DNA from: Bacteroidota bacterium
GTDB lineage: Bacteria; Bacteroidota; Bacteroidia; B-17B0; Aurantibacillaceae
Assembly (NCBI GenBank): GCA_016702705.1
Contig: JADJDM010000010.1
Location: 1 to 64,000 of the forward strand
Direction: 5' to 3'
DNA length: 64,000 nucleotides
How positions within the stretch are numbered: the stretch's first letter is position 1; each line of letters opens with the position of its first letter. The notes under the pieces were generated by a model that saw only the letters and a program-made list of their open reading frames with translations, was not told the origin of the DNA and made no database searches. The translations under genes and the position numbers were made by a program. Of the stretch, positions 31,001 to 39,732 are shown piece after piece.

Positions 31001-32260
31001 GTTGTAACTATTGGAAGTAATTCACCAGTGTGCGAAAATGGAACAATTGATTTAACTTCAGGTGGTGGTACTTTATATTCTTGGTCGGGTCCTTTAGTTT
31101 TCTCTTCTAATTTACAAAACCCAAGTATTACAGGTGCAACCTTAGCTATGGCTGGCAATTATACTGTAACTGTAACAGATGCTAACAACTGCGTTAATGC
31201 AAATGTAACTACTGTAAGCGTAACACCTTTACCTGCTGCTCCAATTACAACTCCCGTTTTCTATTGTCAAAATGCATCTACAATACCATTAACTGCAACT
31301 GGTAGCGGAACATTAAATTGGTATGGAACAAATTCAATAGGCGGTGTTGCAAATCCTACTGCTCCTACTCCAGTTTCTATAACTGCTGGTTTAACAACTT
31401 ATTATGTATCGCAAACGGTATCAAGTTGCGAAGGTCCAAGAGCACCTTTAGATGTCACAATAAATCCTTTACCAACAGCAATAATAAATCCAATTATAGG
31501 TGGTTGCGCTCCAATATGTAGAGATTTTTTCCTTAATTCTTCTTCTAATTTAATAAACTATACTTGGAATTTAGGAAATGGAATCTTTGTTGGAAACGAT
31601 ACTGTAACACAACATTGTTATAGCGACCCTGGAACCTATAACGTAAGTGTATTAATTACCGATAACAATGGTTGTTTTGACACAATGCATTTTAATAACT
31701 GGGTTGAAGTGTATGAGGTTCCAATTGCAGAGTTTACTTTTGGTCCAGACAAAATTAGTGTACTTGAACCAGAAATAAATTTTGTTGATCTTTCTGTAGG
31801 AAGTAATATTGTTTTTTATTCTTGGCAATTTGGCGATCCTCTATTAAGCACTTCTGGAGATGTTAATCCAACTTTCGCCTATACAGATGTTGGCGTGTAT
31901 AATGTAACACATATTGTTATGAATGATAAAGGATGCAGAGATACTGTAATTCACCCAGTAACCATTCCGCAAGATTGGGCAATTTACGTTCCTAATGCAT
32001 TTTCACCAAATGATGATGGCATCAATGATTACTTTCATCCTTCTGGAATTGGCTTAGATGAAAAAACATATAACCTTTGGATTTATGACCGTTGGGGAAA
32101 TATGATTTTTTACACCAAGGATTGGAATACATTTTGGGATGGAAAAGTACAAGGACATAGTAATATTGTTCAAGAAGATACTTACATCTGGAAAATTAAT
32201 GTAAAAAGTTTTAATGGTAAAAAGTTTTATGATACAGGTCATGTGCATTTAGTAAGATAA
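28031..32260 (+). CDS. Gliding-motility-associated C-terminal domain protein (T9SS type B), CUB/PKD/Ig-like repeats
   Basis: This 1409-residue protein is intact. It has a signal peptide (VLLALLLLINVVSFGQ), a CUB-like domain (about 20-150), a PKD domain (SWDFGDGSPLG, about 190-260), a P-domain-like segment (about 290-455), then Ig-like repeats of about 85 residues (four close copies around 755-1070 with YCAGATINLSSSGG and YSWAGPNTY). Another PKD domain follows, then the type B sorting domain: VPNAFSPNDDGINDYF, IYDRWGNMIF and an arginine end. This domain type exports cargo through T9SS. Probably an adhesin; ligand unknown. Confidence 0.9.
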   Translation: MKLSKVLLALLLLINVVSFGQTYTMPTGTGNQNVSTCSGNFFDSGGAGGNYSTNANSTITFCPGTPGQLIRIVFSSYNTENLSDGTTLYDFLEIHNGPSIASPLLTTMATDFNAPITFESSDASGCLTFHFVSDGSLQQAGWAGVISCFLPCVPPISNVTATGFPAAPAQICPGTNVSFSGAASTPGAGFSIANYSWDFGDGSPLGTGANVNHTYNDIGIYYVNLTVTDNNGCVNNNLTKYEINISPPTFFNGTAAADNQLCLGESTTITGVPTPQIFQEEPLSFIAGELYLPDGDNAGYNAQITYQEFAPGATVTNINQILDIWANLEHTYLGDLAIEIICPNGSSVGLHNADQTFDAAQSQSLGNPIATDGTGPGTGFNYSWPTTGATVTLANAAGNPRPAGSYLAEEAFTPLLGCPLNGTWTLYILDTELQDDGYIFNWGINFDPSLYNLQTLTPVNVTTVWTADPSITNTAGNTITVQPTTTGTHTYTFTATNDYGCTFDTTITINVNPLPVANAGTSGQTCSGVNYNLGAAATAGNTYAWLPAANLSSTTIANPVYNQTIPGPGSVTTTYTLTQTITATGCTDTSQVVVTVSPTPTITVNSPTICVGTTTLTATGATNYTWSAGATSIAPFGDQATVAPAATAQFTVTGSIGTCTATAVSTVTVNNNTPAPTTAPLNYCQNVTSTPLSATPSAGGLLNWYGTNAAGGTASATAPTPSTSTVGPTTYYVSQSIGGCEGPRSPLVVTINSLPPATAANTGAYCAGATINLSSSGGTGYSWAGPNTYSNATQNPTITNSTTAMTGVYTVTVTDANNCVATATTSVTVNPLPSPSANNDGPYCENATINLTSGGGVTYAWTGPNAFVYGTQNPSIATATLAMAGNYIVTVTDANSCVATATTTIVVNALPVATVSNTGPYCANQNINLSCSLAGVSYSWTGPDLYASATQNPSLLNSTTTMAGNYLLTVTDANLCQSSYTTTVVVNPLPVVTIGSNSPVCENGTIDLTSGGGTLYSWSGPLVFSSNLQNPSITGATLAMAGNYTVTVTDANNCVNANVTTVSVTPLPAAPITTPVFYCQNASTIPLTATGSGTLNWYGTNSIGGVANPTAPTPVSITAGLTTYYVSQTVSSCEGPRAPLDVTINPLPTAIINPIIGGCAPICRDFFLNSSSNLINYTWNLGNGIFVGNDTVTQHCYSDPGTYNVSVLITDNNGCFDTMHFNNWVEVYEVPIAEFTFGPDKISVLEPEINFVDLSVGSNIVFYSWQFGDPLLSTSGDVNPTFAYTDVGVYNVTHIVMNDKGCRDTVIHPVTIPQDWAIYVPNAFSPNDDGINDYFHPSGIGLDEKTYNLWIYDRWGNMIFYTKDWNTFWDGKVQGHSNIVQEDTYIWKINVKSFNGKKFYDTGHVHLVR

Positions 32261-32274
32261 TACAGAACATTAAC

Positions 32275-32312
32275 AAAAAAATCCTCATCAAAAATTTGAT
32301 GAGGATTTTTTA
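32275..32312 (+). terminator. Terminator after the T9SS type B gene
   Basis: ATCCTCATCAAA and TTTGATGAGGAT pair around a short AT loop, flanked by A- and T-runs, 15 nt past the stop. The following gene begins at 32336, so it is separated from the T9SS transcript. Confidence 0.8.
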
Positions 32313-32335
32313 TAAAATATAATTCCAATCTAAAA

Positions 32336-32890
32336 ATGAACGCTATTAATAAAGAGCAATTACAACCAATTCCAGATAATTTAAGAATAACAGAAAACTT
32401 TGGTGAACTAATTATTGAATTTGATTGGAGCAGATTAACAGGAACTATTCTCCTTATCTTTTCATTCTTGTGGAATGGAATGATACTATTTATGACTACT
32501 AAAGTTCCAACTGAATTTTTGTTTGTGCTTACTTTTCCAATTGCCGTGGGCTTATTTCTATTTTATTATTCGCTTACCCTATTAAAAAACAAAACAGTTA
32601 TTACTTGCACAAACGATGAACTTTCAATAAAATCAGGTCCATTACCAGTTTTAGGAAATAAAAAAATCGACAAAAACGACATTATCCAACTCTATTTTGC
32701 TGAAAATATTACAAGAAATAAAAATGGAACAGTTATTACTTATGATTTATACATGTTAGATGTAAACAATAGATCTAAAAGAATAATTAAGAACTTACCA
32801 AATACAGAAGCTGCTTCGTTCATTGAATCGAAAGTGGAGAAATTCTATAAAATAAAAAATGTAGAAGTTATTGGAGAGTATAGAAAATAA
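32336..32890 (+). CDS. Hypothetical two-TM membrane protein
   Basis: This 184-residue protein has a cytoplasmic N-terminus, two adjacent membrane helices (about 33-55 and 63-85), and a C-terminal beta-rich domain (NDELSIKSGPLPVLGNKK onward) that resembles PH-like membrane-associated domains. No catalytic motif is visible. It is convergent with gap. Confidence 0.6.
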   Translation: MNAINKEQLQPIPDNLRITENFGELIIEFDWSRLTGTILLIFSFLWNGMILFMTTKVPTEFLFVLTFPIAVGLFLFYYSLTLLKNKTVITCTNDELSIKSGPLPVLGNKKIDKNDIIQLYFAENITRNKNGTVITYDLYMLDVNNRSKRIIKNLPNTEAASFIESKVEKFYKIKNVEVIGEYRK

Positions 32891-32891
32891 T

Positions 32892-33890
32892 TTACATCAT
32901 CCCTTTTAACTTCATAGTTAAATCAACTAAACGATTGCTATACCCCATTTCATTATCATACCAACCAATAATCTTTACAAGATTACCAACGATAGAAGTA
33001 AACTCAGCATCAAACACACATGAGTATTTATTACCAATTACATCCGTAGATACAATTGGGTCTTCGGTGTATTGTAATATTGATTTTAATTCATTTTCTG
33101 AAGCACGTTTAAACTCTGCATTAATTTCTTCGGCTGTTGGATAAGATTTCATAACACAAGTAATATCTGTTAATGAACCATCAGGCACCGGAACACGAAT
33201 TCCTCCACCACCAATTTTACCTTCTAAATCAGGAAATATTTTTGTAATTGCTTTTGCTGCACCAGTTGATGTTGGCACTATACTCATTGCAGCTGCTCTT
33301 CCTCTTCTTAAATCTTTATGCGGGGCATCATGCAAACGCTGGTCGCCTGTGTAAGAGTGAACAGTGCTGATGTATGCATCTTCAATCCCCCATTTTTGCA
33401 AAACCTTAATCATAGGAGCTGCACAATTGGTTGTACACGATGCGTTAGAAACTATTAAATCGTTCTTATCAATAATATCATCATTAATTCCCATTACCAC
33501 AGCCTTGGTGTTATCCTTAGGCGGGGCAGAAAGTATAACACGTTTCGCTCCTGCATCAATATGCTTTTGCGCGCTTTCCTTATCTAAAAATAATCCTGTT
33601 GATTCTATAACGATATCAATATTTAATTCCTTCCAAGGCAATGCAGCTGGGTCTTTCGACTTAAACACTTCAATTGTTTTCCCATTAATTACAATTCCTT
33701 TTTCGTTATAAGAAACATCTCCAGGAAAACCACGGTGCACCGAATCGTATTTTAATAAATGAGCAAGTGTTTTACTATCTGTTAAATCATTGATAGCAAC
33801 AATATCTATTTCAGGATGATTAAAAGCAGCGCGTGTAAACACTCTACCAATTCGTCCAAAGCCATTAATGGCAACTCTTACTTTGCTCAT
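32892..33890 (-). CDS. gap: Glyceraldehyde-3-phosphate dehydrogenase
   Basis: This 332-residue enzyme converts glyceraldehyde-3-phosphate, phosphate and NAD(P)+ to 1,3-bisphosphoglycerate in glycolysis. It shows the N-terminal nucleotide-binding VAINGFGRIGR, the catalytic Cys motif SNASCTTNCAAP, and the C-terminal WYDNEMGYSNR. Length is normal. It is likely transcribed alone. Confidence 0.96.
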   Translation of the reverse strand: MSKVRVAINGFGRIGRVFTRAAFNHPEIDIVAINDLTDSKTLAHLLKYDSVHRGFPGDVSYNEKGIVINGKTIEVFKSKDPAALPWKELNIDIVIESTGLFLDKESAQKHIDAGAKRVILSAPPKDNTKAVVMGINDDIIDKNDLIVSNASCTTNCAAPMIKVLQKWGIEDAYISTVHSYTGDQRLHDAPHKDLRRGRAAAMSIVPTSTGAAKAITKIFPDLEGKIGGGGIRVPVPDGSLTDITCVMKSYPTAEEINAEFKRASENELKSILQYTEDPIVSTDVIGNKYSCVFDAEFTSIVGNLVKIIGWYDNEMGYSNRLVDLTMKLKGMM

Positions 33891-33948
33891 GGTAATAAAA
33901 TTATAATTCGAAACAATATACTTTTACAAATATCGTTATAAATGCAAT

Positions 33949-34626
33949 ATGAAAAATACTAAATTAATTTTTAGCTTCCTTATACTTTTTTTTGCATTAA
34001 CTTTTAATGCATGTAAAAAAGACTCCAGCACAAATAAGGTACTTTCAACTTCTCAAACTAACGTAGCCAGTTTTTCTCAGTTAGAAGTTGGAAATTATTG
34101 GATATATCAAAGGTTTGATGTTGATAGTGCAGGAAATTCAACACCACTAAATAAATTTGATAGTTGTTTTATTAAAGGTGATACAATTATTAATAATTAT
34201 ATTTATTATAAAATGTTTAGACCTAACACTTACTCAACAAGCCTACCTTATTTAGTAAATTATCTAAGAGATTCATCAAGTTATATTATAGATTTTCATC
34301 ATAATATCCAATTTTCCTCGAAAGATTTCAATTTAATCTTCAGGTCTGGTTATCAATTCTATTCTAATCCTTTGGACACTGTTAATTACTATGTTACAAA
34401 AATGGAAGAGATTAATCAGACTACTTCAACTCCTTCAGGTAGTTATGTAACTCTTGACGCAAGAACTACTTTTCAAGTATGGCCATCTTATTCTTCTGGA
34501 GGAAGTGTTAGATATATGCATTGCAAATATGCCAATAACGTTGGAATTGTAAAAGAATCATTACCCTTCTATTTAACTACTCAACTTCAAACAGAAAGGC
34601 GCTTAATAAGGTATCATTTAAACTAA
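33949..34626 (+). CDS. Hypothetical lipoprotein
   Basis: This 225-residue protein has a lipoprotein signal ending FALTFNACKKD (Cys at about residue 22). The mature part is beta-rich with many Tyr, Ser and Thr residues and starts NYWIYQRFDVDSAGN, a pattern often seen in Bacteroidota extracellular lipoproteins. Unrecognised function. It is divergent from gap and convergent with dapF. Confidence 0.7.
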   Translation: MKNTKLIFSFLILFFALTFNACKKDSSTNKVLSTSQTNVASFSQLEVGNYWIYQRFDVDSAGNSTPLNKFDSCFIKGDTIINNYIYYKMFRPNTYSTSLPYLVNYLRDSSSYIIDFHHNIQFSSKDFNLIFRSGYQFYSNPLDTVNYYVTKMEEINQTTSTPSGSYVTLDARTTFQVWPSYSSGGSVRYMHCKYANNVGIVKESLPFYLTTQLQTERRLIRYHLN

Positions 34627-34633
34627 AAAAATC

Positions 34634-35413
34634 TCAACAATCCACCACACCCTCAAACACATATTCAGCAGCGCCTTCTAACCAAATCTCGTTAAAGTGT
34701 GCTTCGTCTTTTTTATGATACTTTACTTTTAATTCTCCACCTGGAGTTACAATGTGGCAATGTGGGTGCTCTGGAAAATAATTTAATTTAGCTGCAACTA
34801 ATGCAGAAGCCGTTACACCTGTGCCGCAAGAAAGGGTTTCATCCTCCACACCACGCTCGTATGTTCTAACGTGTAGATTCTCTCCTACTCGCTCAATAAA
34901 ATTTACGTTTGTACCTTCTTTAGTAAAACGTTCATTGTACCTTACTTTTCTACCTTCTTCAAAAACGTTTATGTGTTTAATATCTGTAACCACTTTTACA
35001 TAATGTGGTGAGCCGGTGTTTAAATAAAAATCGTCTCCAATTTTTTCTACGCCTTCTACATTATTCATTTTTAAACTAACAAAGTGTTTATGGATGTGAG
35101 CACTGTGCTTTCCATCAATAGCCATAAAGTGAGCTGTATCACCTACTATTCCTAAACGATGTGCAAAAGCACAAATGCATCTTCCACCATTACCACACAT
35201 GGTACTTTCGTTGCCATCACTGTTATAATACACCATTTTAAAATCGTAATCTTTTAGGCTTTCTAATAACATTAATCCATCTGCACCAATACCAAATCTT
35301 CTATCACACAAGTGTTTTATTTGCGCCGTTGTTAAATGAATTTTTCCTTCTCTGTTATCGAAAAGAATAAAATCATTTCCTGTTCCTTGGTATTTATAAA
35401 ATGGAATTATCAT
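34634..35413 (-). CDS. dapF: Diaminopimelate epimerase
   Basis: This 259-residue enzyme interconverts LL- and meso-diaminopimelate for lysine and peptidoglycan synthesis. Both catalytic Cys motifs are present: MCGNGGRC (about residue 73) and SCGTGVTAS (about 195). The start KYQGTGNDFILFDNR is typical. It directly follows glmM (stop and start codons adjacent), so two envelope-precursor genes form one operon. Confidence 0.95.
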   Translation of the reverse strand: MIIPFYKYQGTGNDFILFDNREGKIHLTTAQIKHLCDRRFGIGADGLMLLESLKDYDFKMVYYNSDGNESTMCGNGGRCICAFAHRLGIVGDTAHFMAIDGKHSAHIHKHFVSLKMNNVEGVEKIGDDFYLNTGSPHYVKVVTDIKHINVFEEGRKVRYNERFTKEGTNVNFIERVGENLHVRTYERGVEDETLSCGTGVTASALVAAKLNYFPEHPHCHIVTPGGELKVKYHKKDEAHFNEIWLEGAAEYVFEGVVDC

Positions 35414-36808
35414 TTACGATTTAATAAACTCTTTTATGTCTTGAATAATTTTCTTTGCTAAATTATCTGCAGTAGTAAGCGATTCACTTTCCGAATAAAT
35501 ACGAATGATAGGCTCAGTGTTTGATTTACGTAGGTGAACCCACTCTTTATCAAATTCTATTTTAACACCATCAATTGTATTTACTGGTTGTTGTTTGTAT
35601 TTGTTTTTTACTTTCTCTAAAATTTCATCTACATTAATTTCTGGAGTAAGCTCAATTTTATTTTTTGAAATATGATAATCAGGATAACTTGCTCTAAGCA
35701 TTGAAACCGATTTACCGTACTTCGCTAAGTGCGTTAAAAATATTGCGATTCCAGCTAATGCATCTCTACCATAATGTAACTCAGGTAAAATAACTCCACC
35801 ATTTCCTTCGCCACCAATAATTGCATTGGTTTCTTTCATTTTAGTTACCACATTCACTTCACCTACTGCTGCTGCACTGTAACTTCCTCCTGCTTTCTCC
35901 GTAACATCACGCAATGCACGAGTTGAAGAAAGATTAGAAACTGTGTTACCTCCTTTATTATGTTTTAAAACATAATCAGCAACTGCAACTAAAGTATATT
36001 CTTCGCCAAACATTTCTCCATCTTCGCACACTAATGCTAAACGATCAACATCTGGGTCAACAGAGATTCCAACATCAGCTTTATTTTTAGTAACTGCTTT
36101 TGATAAGTCTCTTAAATTTTCGGGTAATGGCTCTGGGTTGTGAGGAAAATCACCATTTGGCTCACAATACAAGTCTATAATATCTTTTACTCCTAATGCT
36201 TTTAATAATTGAGGTACTGCAATTCCACCAGTAGAATTAACTGCATCAACAGCAACTTTAAAGTTTCTTTCCTTAATTGCTTTTACATCAACATAAGGTA
36301 GTTTCAATATTTTTTCGATGTGCTCATCAAAAAAGTTTGTTGCTTCTTCGTATTTACCTAATGCTGTAACCTGTACAAATTCTATATCTCCGCTCTCAGC
36401 ATAATTTAAAACTGCTTTTCCATCTGCATCATTAATAAACTCTCCCACTTCATTCAACAACTTCAATGCATTCCATTGTTTTGGATTATGACTTGCAGTT
36501 AAAATAATTCCGCCTTGAGCTTTATAATGAGGTACGGCCATTTCAACAGTTGGTGTTGTGGATAAACCTAAATCAACAACATCAATTCCAAGTCCGACCA
36601 AAGTTCCACAAACTAACTGGTTTACCATTGGACCCGATATACGAGCATCGCGGCCAATAACAACCTTTACTTTATTTTCTCCGTTACGTTTTAATAACCA
36701 ATAACCATAAGCCGAAGCAAACTTTACAACATCTATTGGACTTAAGCCATCACCTGCTTTTCCGCCTATTGTTCCTCTAATTCCTGAGATCGATTTTATT
36801 AGTGTCAA
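35414..36808 (-). CDS. glmM: Phosphoglucosamine mutase
   Basis: This 464-residue enzyme converts glucosamine-6-phosphate to glucosamine-1-phosphate for UDP-GlcNAc synthesis. It has SISGIRGTIGG at the N-terminus, the phosphoserine loop TASHNP, the metal loop DPDVDR, and the sugar-binding GEGNGG. The only reasonable start is TTG at 36808, which gives the usual MTLIKSISG beginning; no ATG lies close upstream in frame. It forms an operon with dapF. A phosphomannomutase activity cannot be fully excluded. Confidence 0.9.
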   Translation of the reverse strand: MTLIKSISGIRGTIGGKAGDGLSPIDVVKFASAYGYWLLKRNGENKVKVVIGRDARISGPMVNQLVCGTLVGLGIDVVDLGLSTTPTVEMAVPHYKAQGGIILTASHNPKQWNALKLLNEVGEFINDADGKAVLNYAESGDIEFVQVTALGKYEEATNFFDEHIEKILKLPYVDVKAIKERNFKVAVDAVNSTGGIAVPQLLKALGVKDIIDLYCEPNGDFPHNPEPLPENLRDLSKAVTKNKADVGISVDPDVDRLALVCEDGEMFGEEYTLVAVADYVLKHNKGGNTVSNLSSTRALRDVTEKAGGSYSAAAVGEVNVVTKMKETNAIIGGEGNGGVILPELHYGRDALAGIAIFLTHLAKYGKSVSMLRASYPDYHISKNKIELTPEINVDEILEKVKNKYKQQPVNTIDGVKIEFDKEWVHLRKSNTEPIIRIYSESESLTTADNLAKKIIQDIKEFIKS

Positions 36809-36925
36809 TTTGATATTTTTTAGGAGTACAAAGTTATGCTTTCTCGCTTGCGGTAATTGGGTATTTTCTGAACATATTAAGATACTTCTGTTTAAAACAA
36901 ATGAGGAAAAAACAGAGAAAAATCG

Positions 36926-36933
36926 TATATTTG
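36926..36933 (+). promoter_or_regulatory. Putative -7 box of the TPR gene
   Basis: TATATTTG fits the Bacteroidota -7 consensus TAnnTTTG and lies about 100 nt before the TPR start. No good -33 TTTG is visible. Nearer the start, AAAGGAGG at 37018-37025 is an unusually strong Shine-Dalgarno for this group. Confidence 0.4.
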
Positions 36934-37030
36934 TGAAACAAACCTGACAAAATTACGTTTGGTATGTTAATTGGGAGTGTTTATCGAAAGATAACAGTGC
37001 AGAAGGATAGATTTTTAAAAGGAGGACACT

Positions 37031-37357
37031 ATGGATGAACGCGATAACGAGTTCATGGAGTTGGTAGAGAAGTTTGAAAGGACAGTAAAAAATGACACTC
37101 CAGCGTTTTTCGATTCGGAAGAGCTGGAGGAAATTATAGAGCACTATTTTACCATTTTTAAGATGGACATGGTAAAAATAGCAATGGATAGAGCATTGGA
37201 ACAATACCCTTACTCTGCCATTTTTAAGATATTTAAGGCTCAATACCTGTCAGGATTACACGAAACTACCGAAGCTCTTGCAATTTTAAATGAACTGGAA
37301 CTAATAGAGCCTTCAAACTCTGAGATTTACACTACACGTGCGCTTATTTACAGTTAA
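37031..37357 (+). CDS. TPR protein, N-terminal part up to an in-frame TAA
   Basis: This 108-residue section begins MDERDNEFMELVEKFERTV and already contains helix pairs of TPR type. It ends in LIYS-TAA, and the same frame continues immediately as MGLSEQAIENYK. A single C-to-T change of CAA (Gln) to TAA explains it: the expected order LIYSQMGLSEQA is typical of a TPR helix. Real nonsense mutation or base error cannot be told apart. Confidence 0.7.
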   Translation: MDERDNEFMELVEKFERTVKNDTPAFFDSEELEEIIEHYFTIFKMDMVKIAMDRALEQYPYSAIFKIFKAQYLSGLHETTEALAILNELELIEPSNSEIYTTRALIYS

Positions 37358-38422
37358 ATGGGCTTAAGTGAACAGGCAATCGAAAACTATAAAATCGCTT
37401 TAAAACACAGCGATGACCCTGCAGAGATATACATTGCAATGGGACAAGAGTTTTTGAACGAAGAAAAAGCAAACGATGCAATTTACTACTTCAAAAAAGC
37501 ATTAAAGTTTAAGCAAGACAGCGATTTCTTATTAAACGAACTTGCACTTAGTTTTGATCTAGCTGATAAAAACGAAGAGGCAATTGATTTCTTTGAAAAA
37601 TACATTGATGAAAGTCCTTACAGCTTTTATGCTTGGTTTAACTATGGTGTTTGCCTAAGTAAAAAACAAGAGTTCATAAAAGCCATTGAGGCTTACGATT
37701 ATTGTATTGCCATTAAAGAAGATTTTTCATCGGCATACTTTAACAAAGGAAATGCATTGGCAAACTTAACTCGTTACGAGGAAGCTATTGATGTTTATCA
37801 AGAAACCTTTGCTTACGAAGATCCAGATCCAAGTGCGTATTTTTACATTGGTGAGTGTTTCGAGAACTTAGAAAACTTTGATAAAGCTTTATTAAATTAT
37901 AACAAAGCAATTAAGCTCGACCCATCTTTTGGTGATGCTTGGTTAGCAATTGGAATTGTATTAGATGCGCAAAACAGATTAACCGAAGGAATTCATTACA
38001 TTAAAAAAGCAATTGAGTTAAACGCTTTAAATCCAGAATATTGGTATGTATTTGCTGAAGTACAAAATAAACTAGGATTTCAAGACGAAGCTATCAATGC
38101 ATTTTTAAAAGTAATTGAATTAGGCTACGACGATTTTGATATTTATTTAGACTACTCAAACGTACTTATTGAAAACGGTTATGAATTAGAAGCAATAAGC
38201 GTGTTAGAGCAAGGACTAAAATTGTTTCCGGATGCAGCTGAATTGCATTATAGAATGAGCGCGCAATTAATGATGCTAGGTAAAAAACAAGAATCATTAG
38301 TTTATCTACAAAACGCTTTGGTTTTAGATTACGAAAAACACAACGAATTATTTGATTACGTGCCGGAGATGAAAGACAATGCTGCGGTACTGCAAGTTAT
38401 TAATACATACAAAAAACACTAG
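37358..38422 (+). CDS. TPR protein, C-terminal part
   Basis: This 354-residue section has about ten tetratricopeptide units, for example YNKAIKLDPSFGDAWLAIG and IHYIKKAIELNALNPEYWY (consensus W/Y-x2-L/I-G and A-x-P). There is no signal peptide, so it is cytoplasmic. The full protein (37031-38422) would be about 463 residues. TPRs mediate protein contacts; no partner is known. The phosphosulfolactate synthase gene starts 6 nt later, so both are probably cotranscribed. Confidence 0.8.
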   Translation: MGLSEQAIENYKIALKHSDDPAEIYIAMGQEFLNEEKANDAIYYFKKALKFKQDSDFLLNELALSFDLADKNEEAIDFFEKYIDESPYSFYAWFNYGVCLSKKQEFIKAIEAYDYCIAIKEDFSSAYFNKGNALANLTRYEEAIDVYQETFAYEDPDPSAYFYIGECFENLENFDKALLNYNKAIKLDPSFGDAWLAIGIVLDAQNRLTEGIHYIKKAIELNALNPEYWYVFAEVQNKLGFQDEAINAFLKVIELGYDDFDIYLDYSNVLIENGYELEAISVLEQGLKLFPDAAELHYRMSAQLMMLGKKQESLVYLQNALVLDYEKHNELFDYVPEMKDNAAVLQVINTYKKH

Positions 38423-38428
38423 AAGAAG

Positions 38429-39210
38429 ATGTACAATTTTGAATTAAGCCACATACCAGAAAGAACGGTAAAGAATAGAAAGAACGGAATTACCATGGTA
38501 ATGGACAAAGGTTTAAGCACACGACAAGCTGAAGATATGCTTGAAGTATCTGGACACAATATTGATTTCGTAAAATTTGGATTTGGAACTTCATTGGTTA
38601 CACCCAACTTAAAAGAGAAAATTAAATTATACAAAGAAGCGAACATTAAAGTTTATTTAGGTGGCACTTTGTTAGAAGCATTTGTTGTACGCAACAAATT
38701 TGATGATTATCAGAAACTATTAGATAAATTTAAAATTGATGCTGCAGAGGTTTCGGATGGTTCTATTGAAATGAACCATGATGATAAATGCGGTTACATT
38801 AGCAAGCTTGCAAAAAACTTTACAGTTTTATCAGAAGTAGGTTCAAAAGAAGAAGGAATTATTATTCACCCAAACAAATGGGTTAAGATGATGAATGCTG
38901 AATTACAAGCTGGTTCGTTCAAAGTAATTGCTGAAGCTCGTGAAAGTGGTACGGTAGGTATTTTTCACCGTAATGGTAGCACGCATGTAATGTTGGTAAA
39001 CAAAATTACAAGTAAAGTTCCTGTAGAAAATATTATTTGGGAAACCCCACAAAAGCACAACAAGTATATTTTATTAAATTGTTTGGTGCTAATGTAAATG
39101 TTGGTAATATTGCTCCTGATGATGTTATTCCATTAGAAACATTACGTTTAGGATTAAGAGGAGATACTTTCTTCCACTTTTTACCTGAAGCAATGCAGGC
39201 GCAGCCTTAA
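38429..39210 (+). CDS. Phosphosulfolactate synthase family protein (frameshifted near the C-terminus)
   Basis: This 260-residue protein matches the (2R)-phospho-3-sulfolactate synthase (ComA) family, which joins PEP and sulfite. Features are GITMVMDKGLSTRQAEDML, IDFVKFGFGTSLV, VYLGGTLLEAF, AAEVSDGSIEM and LSEVGSKEEG. The open frame ends early at 39097. Adding one A to the run at 39051-39054 restores PQKAQQVYFIKLFGANVNVG and the ending LPEAMQAQP at 39210. The usual role is in coenzyme M or sulfolactate synthesis; in Bacteroidota a link to sulfonate lipids is possible but unproven. Confidence 0.82.
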
Positions 39211-39213
39211 TAA

Positions 39214-39714
39214 TTAGTGCTTTTTCCAAAGCATCACAAAATCATTCATAAAGTAGTTGTTGCCGATGTCGAAGTCGGCAACTTCGTTTATGGTAAAGCC
39301 TTGTTTAAAATAAAAATTAACTGATTTATAATTTTGGCGATTCACCGTTAATTTAATGCTTTCAGGTTGATTCATGATTTTTAAAGTCTCTTGAAACACT
39401 TTAGTACCAATACCTTTAGCTTGTTCATTGTTGAGAATGTAAAACTTGTGAATCCAGTAGTTTTTATTGTCGTCACTACTTAAAGAAATGAATCCCAACT
39501 TTTTATTTGTTCCCTCCTCTTCAATTAAATAAAAGCGATGACCTTTTTGTGCGGTTTGTTCGAGCAAACTTTCTTTGTTATAAATTTTAGCCAGCATGTA
39601 TTCTACCTGCTCCGTTCCAATAATAGGAACATAATGTTTGTGCCAAATCTCTTTTGCCAGTTCGGCAATAAGAGTAAAATCTGTAGGACTTGCTAAAACT
39701 AATTTAATTTCCAT
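39214..39714 (-). CDS. GNAT family N-acetyltransferase
   Basis: This 166-residue protein starts at the ATG giving MEIKLVLASPTDFTLIAELA. It has the GNAT core: IHKFYILNNEQAKGIGTKVF (motif A, acetyl-CoA binding Q/R-x-x-G-x-G/A) and NVYF-like KSVNFYFKQGF (motif B). The acceptor is unknown. It is divergent from smpB, which begins about 20 nt away. Confidence 0.85.
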   Translation of the reverse strand: MEIKLVLASPTDFTLIAELAKEIWHKHYVPIIGTEQVEYMLAKIYNKESLLEQTAQKGHRFYLIEEEGTNKKLGFISLSSDDNKNYWIHKFYILNNEQAKGIGTKVFQETLKIMNQPESIKLTVNRQNYKSVNFYFKQGFTINEVADFDIGNNYFMNDFVMLWKKH

Positions 39715-39732
39715 GCTCAAAGTTAACTATAT

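Noticed and set aside
36809..37030. tRNA or other structured RNA before the TPR gene
   Set aside because: I saw no cloverleaf or CCA end; only a promoter-like box and a strong ribosome-binding site.
37031..38422. Recoded genetic code (TAA as Gln)
   Set aside because: Only one such codon is seen; TAA ends many normal genes in the window, such as smpB, cphA and avd.
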